From contig JAZSAS010000062.1 in NCBI GenBank assembly GCA_045602005.1, positions 1 to 18,210 of the forward strand: a stretch of DNA of 18,210 nucleotides, in the 5' to 3' direction. The DNA is from UMGS755 sp045602005 (lineage in GTDB: Bacteria > Bacillota > Clostridia > UBA1381 > UBA9506). The translations under genes and the position numbers were made by a program. The notes below the pieces were generated by a model. It had not been told where the DNA came from, searched no databases, and saw only the letters and a list, made by a program, of their open reading frames with translations. Shown piece after piece: positions 14,019 through 18,210 of this stretch. The stretch's first letter is position 1; each line of letters starts with the position of its first letter.

Positions 14019-14024
14019 GTGTTG

Positions 14025-15287
14025 TTATAAAATCGCATCAACTGCACATAGCAGTGCAATTTTGGCACTTTCATAGGTCAAACCACCTTGAAGATATACC
14101 GCATAAGGCTCACGAATGGGTGCATCTGCCGAAATTTCAATGCTGGCACCCGATATAAAGGTGCCTGCAGCCATAATAACGGGACTTTCATAACCCGGCA
14201 TATCCCATGGTTCCGGCTTTACCTGACTGTCAATGGGCGAACCTTTCTGAATGCCCTGACAAAAAGCACAAACCTTTTCCGCATCACCCAAACACACTGC
14301 CTGAATAATATCGGTTCTTTCCTCACTGCTACGGGGGCAGGTATCAAAACCGGAAAGCTCCAGCATTTTTGCTGCAAGCGCCGCCGACTTCATGCTCTGC
14401 AGCACAGTGTGGGGTGCCAGGAAAAGTCCCTGGTAAAACAGACGATTCACATCCAGTGTGGCGCCCACTTCGCCGCCAATGCCCGGTGCCGTTAACCGAC
14501 AGGCAACCTTTTCCACCAGTTCCGCCCTGCCGGCAATGTAACCGCCCGTCGGCGCTAAACCGCCGCCGGGATTTTTAATCAATGAGCCAGCCATCAGGTC
14601 GGCACCCACCGCTGTGGGTTCCTCCTCCTCCACAAACTCTCCATAACAGTTGTCAACCATGCAAACAACGTCTGAACGAATGCCCTTAACAAAGCTTATA
14701 ATCTCACCAACATCTGCCACCGAAAGAGATTTTCGCCAGGCATATCCTTTAGACCGCTGAATAGAAACCATTTTCACCGTTTTATCTATGGCTTTTTCTA
14801 ATGCCTCAAAATCCGGCGAACCATCTGCAAGCAAGGGCACAACCTTGCAGGATATGCCCCAATCGGCTAAGGAGCCCATGTTACCTTCGCCCCGAAGACC
14901 CACAACCTCTTCCAGCGTGTCGTAGGGTGCACCGGTAGCAAAAACAAGAGTATCACCCGGACGCAGCACACCAAAAAAGCAAGCCGCCAATGCATGAGTG
15001 CCGGAAACAAACTGCTGCCGCACCAATGCCGCTTCCGCACCAAAAACGGTAGCATAAATCCGTTCCAGAGCCTCTCGGCCGGCATCGTCATAGCCATAGC
15101 CCGTTGTTCCTAATAGGTGGCGTTCACTAATGCCTTCGGCATGAAAAGCTGCCAAAACCTTTGCCTGACAAGCCTCTGCCCGCCGCTCAAACGTCCGGAA
15201 ACAGTCTGTCAGTGATGATTCAGCCTGCCGCATAAGTGCAATGGTTTCTTGATGAATACCATAGGTTTTTTGAATTAAAGCATCCAT
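14025..15287 (-). CDS. Methionine gamma-lyase family PLP enzyme (YnbB-like, aluminium-resistance family)
   Basis: This 420-residue protein is a fold-type I PLP enzyme of the family often labelled aluminium resistance protein or methionine gamma-lyase-like. Visible are GYGYDDAGREALERIYA (residues 63-79), VSGTHALAACFFGVLRPGD (94-112), a cofactor-binding aspartate at D212 in MVDNCYGEF, and the probable Schiff-base lysine K238 in GSLIKNPGGGLAPTGGY. It is full length. The true substrate is unknown; carbon-sulfur lyase activity is inferred from the family. It lies 27 bases after iorB and is followed by a terminator, so it is probably the last gene of the iorA-iorB operon. AAAGGAAG lies upstream of the ATG. 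Confidence 0.9.
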   Translation of the reverse strand: MDALIQKTYGIHQETIALMRQAESSLTDCFRTFERRAEACQAKVLAAFHAEGISERHLLGTTGYGYDDAGREALERIYATVFGAEAALVRQQFVSGTHALAACFFGVLRPGDTLVFATGAPYDTLEEVVGLRGEGNMGSLADWGISCKVVPLLADGSPDFEALEKAIDKTVKMVSIQRSKGYAWRKSLSVADVGEIISFVKGIRSDVVCMVDNCYGEFVEEEEPTAVGADLMAGSLIKNPGGGLAPTGGYIAGRAELVEKVACRLTAPGIGGEVGATLDVNRLFYQGLFLAPHTVLQSMKSAALAAKMLELSGFDTCPRSSEERTDIIQAVCLGDAEKVCAFCQGIQKGSPIDSQVKPEPWDMPGYESPVIMAAGTFISGASIEISADAPIREPYAVYLQGGLTYESAKIALLCAVDAIL

Positions 15288-15314
15288 TTAAATCTCTTTA
15301 CTTCCTTTGCTTTA

Positions 15315-15878
15315 TTAGTGCTCATAACCCAGCATAAAGGCCTTTTGATTCACCTCTAAGAATTTTGAAGGCACCGCATCTGTCAGTGCGGCTTCCCAAA
15401 TTTCTTTAGAAAGGGGTGAGTTTTTCGCCATAACCCCAATCAAAGCCACATTCACTGCTTTAATGTTGCCGGCTTGTTTAGCAAGCTCCAGGGCATCACA
15501 GGCAACCACGCGAACATCCTTTGCAGCTAGCTTCCCTAAAATATCCTGAGGATATTCCATAGCGCCGGTAATAACAGGCATGGGATTGGTTTTCTGAGTA
15601 TTAACCACCAACACGCCATCCTTTTTCAAATAGGGCAGATTGCGGTATGCCTCCAATTCCTCAAAGGCTATAATCATGTCTGCCTCTCCCGGTTCAATCA
15701 CCGGCGAATCCACACGGTCACCGTATTTCACATAAGTTACAACACTGCCGCCACGCTGGCTCATGCCATGAACCTCAGAAAGCTTTACTTGTTTTCCGGC
15801 ACGCAGAGCTGCAGCACCCAAAATCCGGCTGGCGAGCAAGGTGCCCTGTCCGCCTACGCCTACTATCATAATATTCAT
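15315..15878 (-). CDS. iorB: Indolepyruvate:ferredoxin oxidoreductase beta subunit
   Basis: IorB is the gamma-type (pyruvate ferredoxin oxidoreductase catalytic) subunit that works with IorA to oxidise aryl pyruvates to aryl-acetyl-CoA with ferredoxin. The 187-residue protein starts with the nucleotide-binding pattern IMIVGVGGQGTLLASRILG and has SEVHGMSQRGGSVVTYVKYG, both characteristic. I place the start at the ATG at 15878 because GGAGG lies five bases before it; an ATG at 15890 overlaps the iorA stop and lacks a ribosome binding site. The genes are essentially contiguous, so translational coupling to iorA is likely. Confidence 0.95.
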   Translation of the reverse strand: MNIMIVGVGGQGTLLASRILGAAALRAGKQVKLSEVHGMSQRGGSVVTYVKYGDRVDSPVIEPGEADMIIAFEELEAYRNLPYLKKDGVLVVNTQKTNPMPVITGAMEYPQDILGKLAAKDVRVVACDALELAKQAGNIKAVNVALIGVMAKNSPLSKEIWEAALTDAVPSKFLEVNQKAFMLGYEH

Positions 15879-15889
15879 AGTAACCTCCA

Positions 15890-17617
15890 TTACTTTTTCA
15901 CTATTGCACCGAATTTACATACATTCACGCACAAACCACAACCATTGCACAGGGTTTCATCAATGGCAGGACCCGATGCTGTCATAGAGATGGCGGGACA
16001 TCCCAACCGCATACACAGCTTGCAATTCTTGCAGGCATCGGTAATCTCATAGCAACCGGTGTAGCCGGCCTTTTTCAGCAATGCACAGGGGCGCTGTGCA
16101 ATGATAACAGAGGGCTCCTCTGCTGCCAGATGCTCTTTCACAACCTTTTCAAAATTTTCCACATCAAAGGGGTCGGCAATTGTTACCAGGTCAATGCCAA
16201 CAGCATGGCACAGTTTTTCTAAATCTACCTGTTTTGTAGGCTCCCCCTTAATGGTAAAGCCAGTTGAGGGGTTTTCCTGATGTCCAGTCATGCCGGTGAT
16301 GGAGTTGTCTAAAATAATCACCGTGGCCGTACCCTTGTTATACACCATGTCAATCAAACCGGTAATGCCGGAGTGCAGAAACGTGGAATCACCCAGCACT
16401 GCTACAGAATTTTTGGCAAATTCTCTGCCTTGCGCCTTCTCCATGCCGTGAAGAGCAGAAACGCTGGCGCCCATACAGATAATGGAATCCATACTGTCTA
16501 AAGGCTTGGCAAAGCCAAGGGAATAGCAGCCAATGTCACCGCTGACATGCAATTTCATTTTGTTTAAAACATAAAACACGCCTCTGTGTGAACAACCGGG
16601 GCACATAACAGGCGGACGAACGGGAATTGTTTCATCAACCGTATACTCTGCCTCTGTTTTTGCTCCTGAAAGTTTTTCACGAAGCAGCGCCACAGAATAT
16701 TCACCAATAACCGGAAGCAGTTCTTTTCCTTTAACATCAAGACCCATCGCCTTAATCTGCCGTTCCAACACCGGGTCAAGCTCTTCAACCACATAGCAGG
16801 TGTCTACCTTAGACACAAAGTCACGAATGGTTGCCTCCGGCAGGGGATGAATCATGCCCAGCTTTAAAAAGGATGCGTTGGGGAATGCCTCACGAGCATA
16901 TTGATACGCAATGCCGGCAGCAATAATACCGATTTTTGTATCGTTTATCTCCACACGGTTTAAATCACTTGTGTTGCTGTAATCAGCAAGTGCTTCCATG
17001 CGTGCCTCAACAGCGATGTGTCTGGGTCTGGCATTGGCAGGCACCATAACGTGCTTCGGTGCATTTTTCGCATAAGGGCAAACAGGCTTTTCTTCTCTGT
17101 CAAACAGCTCCACCTCACTCTGAGAGTGTGCCACACGGGTGGTCAACCGCAGAAACACAGGTGTGTCAAACTGTTCGCTAATTTCGTAGGCCTTCTTCAC
17201 ATAATCCCGGCATTCGCCGCTGTCAGAGGGTTCCAGCATGGGCACTTTTGCCGCCACAGCATAATTCCGGCTATCCTGCTCATTCTGAGAGCTGTGCATG
17301 CCGGGGTCATCTGCAACGCAAAGCACCAAACCGGCAGTCACACCGATGTAGCTCATGGTAAACAGCGGGTCTGCTGCCACGTTGAGTCCAACGTGTTTCA
17401 TGGCAGACAAAGCTCTGCCGCCTGCAAGAGCAGCACCGGAAGCCACCTCAACCGCCACTTTTTCATTAGGTGCCCATTCAGAATATATCTCATCATATTT
17501 TGCAATGAACTCGGTAATCTCCGTGCTGGGTGTTCCAGGATAAGAAGAAACCACCCGAACGCCTGCTTCATAGGCGCCACGTGCCACAGCTTCATTGCCT
17601 AGCATCAGTTTTTTCAT
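15890..17617 (-). CDS. iorA: Indolepyruvate:ferredoxin oxidoreductase alpha subunit
   Basis: IorA is the thiamine-pyrophosphate and iron-sulfur subunit of the oxygen-sensitive enzyme that decarboxylates transaminated aromatic amino acids and reduces ferredoxin. The 575-residue protein has an N-terminal pyrimidine-binding region with SSYPGTPSTEITEF (residues 24-37). A TPP region contains CPGCSHRGVFY, GDIGCYSLGF and VLGDSTFLHSGITG. The C-terminus carries two [4Fe-4S] ferredoxin motifs: C529/C532/C535/C540 and C557/C560/C563/C567. The start ATG at 17617 (MKKLMLGNEAVARG) has only a weak AAAGG 13 bases upstream. The gene heads the iorA-iorB-PLP enzyme operon. Confidence 0.97.
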   Translation of the reverse strand: MKKLMLGNEAVARGAYEAGVRVVSSYPGTPSTEITEFIAKYDEIYSEWAPNEKVAVEVASGAALAGGRALSAMKHVGLNVAADPLFTMSYIGVTAGLVLCVADDPGMHSSQNEQDSRNYAVAAKVPMLEPSDSGECRDYVKKAYEISEQFDTPVFLRLTTRVAHSQSEVELFDREEKPVCPYAKNAPKHVMVPANARPRHIAVEARMEALADYSNTSDLNRVEINDTKIGIIAAGIAYQYAREAFPNASFLKLGMIHPLPEATIRDFVSKVDTCYVVEELDPVLERQIKAMGLDVKGKELLPVIGEYSVALLREKLSGAKTEAEYTVDETIPVRPPVMCPGCSHRGVFYVLNKMKLHVSGDIGCYSLGFAKPLDSMDSIICMGASVSALHGMEKAQGREFAKNSVAVLGDSTFLHSGITGLIDMVYNKGTATVIILDNSITGMTGHQENPSTGFTIKGEPTKQVDLEKLCHAVGIDLVTIADPFDVENFEKVVKEHLAAEEPSVIIAQRPCALLKKAGYTGCYEITDACKNCKLCMRLGCPAISMTASGPAIDETLCNGCGLCVNVCKFGAIVKK

Positions 17618-17656
17618 GTTTTTTCCAAGCCTTTCTATAAATTTCGTCTATCTTTT

Positions 17657-17685
17657 ATTGTATAATTTTTATTATAAAAAGTCAA
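17657..17685 (-). promoter_or_regulatory. Promoter of the iorA operon
   Basis: On the minus strand TTGACT (17685-17680) and TACAAT (17662-17657) lie 17 bases apart, about 40 bases before the iorA start. The spacer is AT-rich, as in strong promoters. Confidence 0.8.
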
Positions 17686-17719
17686 TAGAAATCCCTTGTT
17701 TTTTCTCAAGACAAAAAGT

Positions 17720-17752
17720 AAAAAGCTCCTGTGATAATCACAGAAGCTTTTT
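17720..17752 (-). terminator. Rho-independent terminator downstream of the 16S rRNA gene
   Basis: AAAAAGCT (17720-17727) pairs with AGCTTTTT (17745-17752) and CTGTGA (17729-17734) with TCACAG (17738-17743), with one C-A mismatch and a TAA loop. On the minus strand it ends in a T-tract (GCTTTTTACTTTTTG). It lies between the 16S 3' end and the iorA promoter. Confidence 0.85.
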
Positions 17753-17755
17753 TAA

Positions 17756-17829
17756 GGTTCAAACCGAACCCTCAAAATTAAACAGAGCAGAGCTATCGAC
17801 CTAAGATTATTAAAGCTTAATGCTTTAAT
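17756..17829 (-). other. Structured spacer downstream of 16S rRNA
   Basis: Two small perfect hairpins lie here: GGTTC/GAACC around 17756-17770, and ATTAAAGC (17809-17816) with GCTTTAAT (17822-17829). A stretch reading CTGTTTAATTTTGAGGG on the minus strand resembles the start of clostridial 16S-23S spacers. No tRNA gene is visible. Confidence 0.45.
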
Positions 17830-17832
17830 GCT

Positions 17833-18210
<378 letters not shown>

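Noticed and set aside
17018..17602. 194-residue plus-strand open frame opposite iorA
   Set aside because: iorA on the minus strand has all family motifs, and the opposite frame is rich in H, C and R without any domain.

Overview
The window looks like chromosomal DNA of an anaerobic, endospore-forming, low-to-moderate GC Gram-positive bacterium (Clostridia). The evidence is the Firmicutes-type cluster yhbY-nadD-yqeK-rsfS-leuS, a SpoVAE-type sporulation protein, an IorA/IorB indolepyruvate:ferredoxin oxidoreductase pair, a methionine gamma-lyase-like (YnbB-type) PLP enzyme, AGGAGG-type ribosome binding sites and a 16S rRNA 3' end with the CCTCCTTTCT tail. Genus or family cannot be fixed from this sequence alone.

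Layout, left to right. (1) 4-1313: a complete IS3-family (IS150-like) insertion sequence with imperfect 25-bp terminal inverted repeats, an ATA direct repeat on both sides and overlapping orfA/orfB joined by a probable -1 frameshift. (2) 1314-1750: non-coding DNA holding a MITE-like 132-bp inverted-repeat element and the terminator of the next operon. (3) 1751-6387, minus strand: a tight housekeeping operon trxA-yhbY-nadD-yqeK-rsfS-leuS (redox, ribosome assembly, NAD synthesis, Ap4A breakdown, ribosome silencing, leucyl-tRNA charging). (4) 6388-6792: intergenic, with a possible trxA promoter, an unassigned hairpin and the uppP terminator. (5) 6793-8836, minus strand: a DUF436 (TIGR01440) gene, a cytidylate-kinase-like gene and uppP behind a near-consensus promoter. 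(6) 9044-9307: a DUF3343 gene, divergent from (7) pyrE-radC at 9511-10779. (8) 10795-11151: a solitary spoVAE-type gene convergent with radC. (9) 11228-11962: yebC, then 12177-13961: an NhaC-type antiporter carrying an unusual cysteine-rich N-terminal insert. (10) 14025-17617, minus strand: iorA-iorB and the PLP enzyme, probably one amino-acid-catabolism operon. (11) 17837-18210: the 3' end of a 16S rRNA gene on the minus strand, followed within about 85 bp by a strong terminator rather than by a 23S gene.

Most of the window is ordinary core genome. The points most worth a second look are the duplicated CxxCxGxG domain on the NhaC-type antiporter, the 16S gene that appears to end its transcription unit without a 23S, the orphan spoVAE gene with a possible forespore-type promoter, and the mobile or repeat DNA at the left end. 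I did not find a defence island, CRISPR array, prophage or biosynthetic cluster, and I do not claim a new system. The window starts at the outer edge of an IS and ends inside an rRNA gene, which is what a contig broken at repeats would look like; this limits conclusions drawn at both ends.
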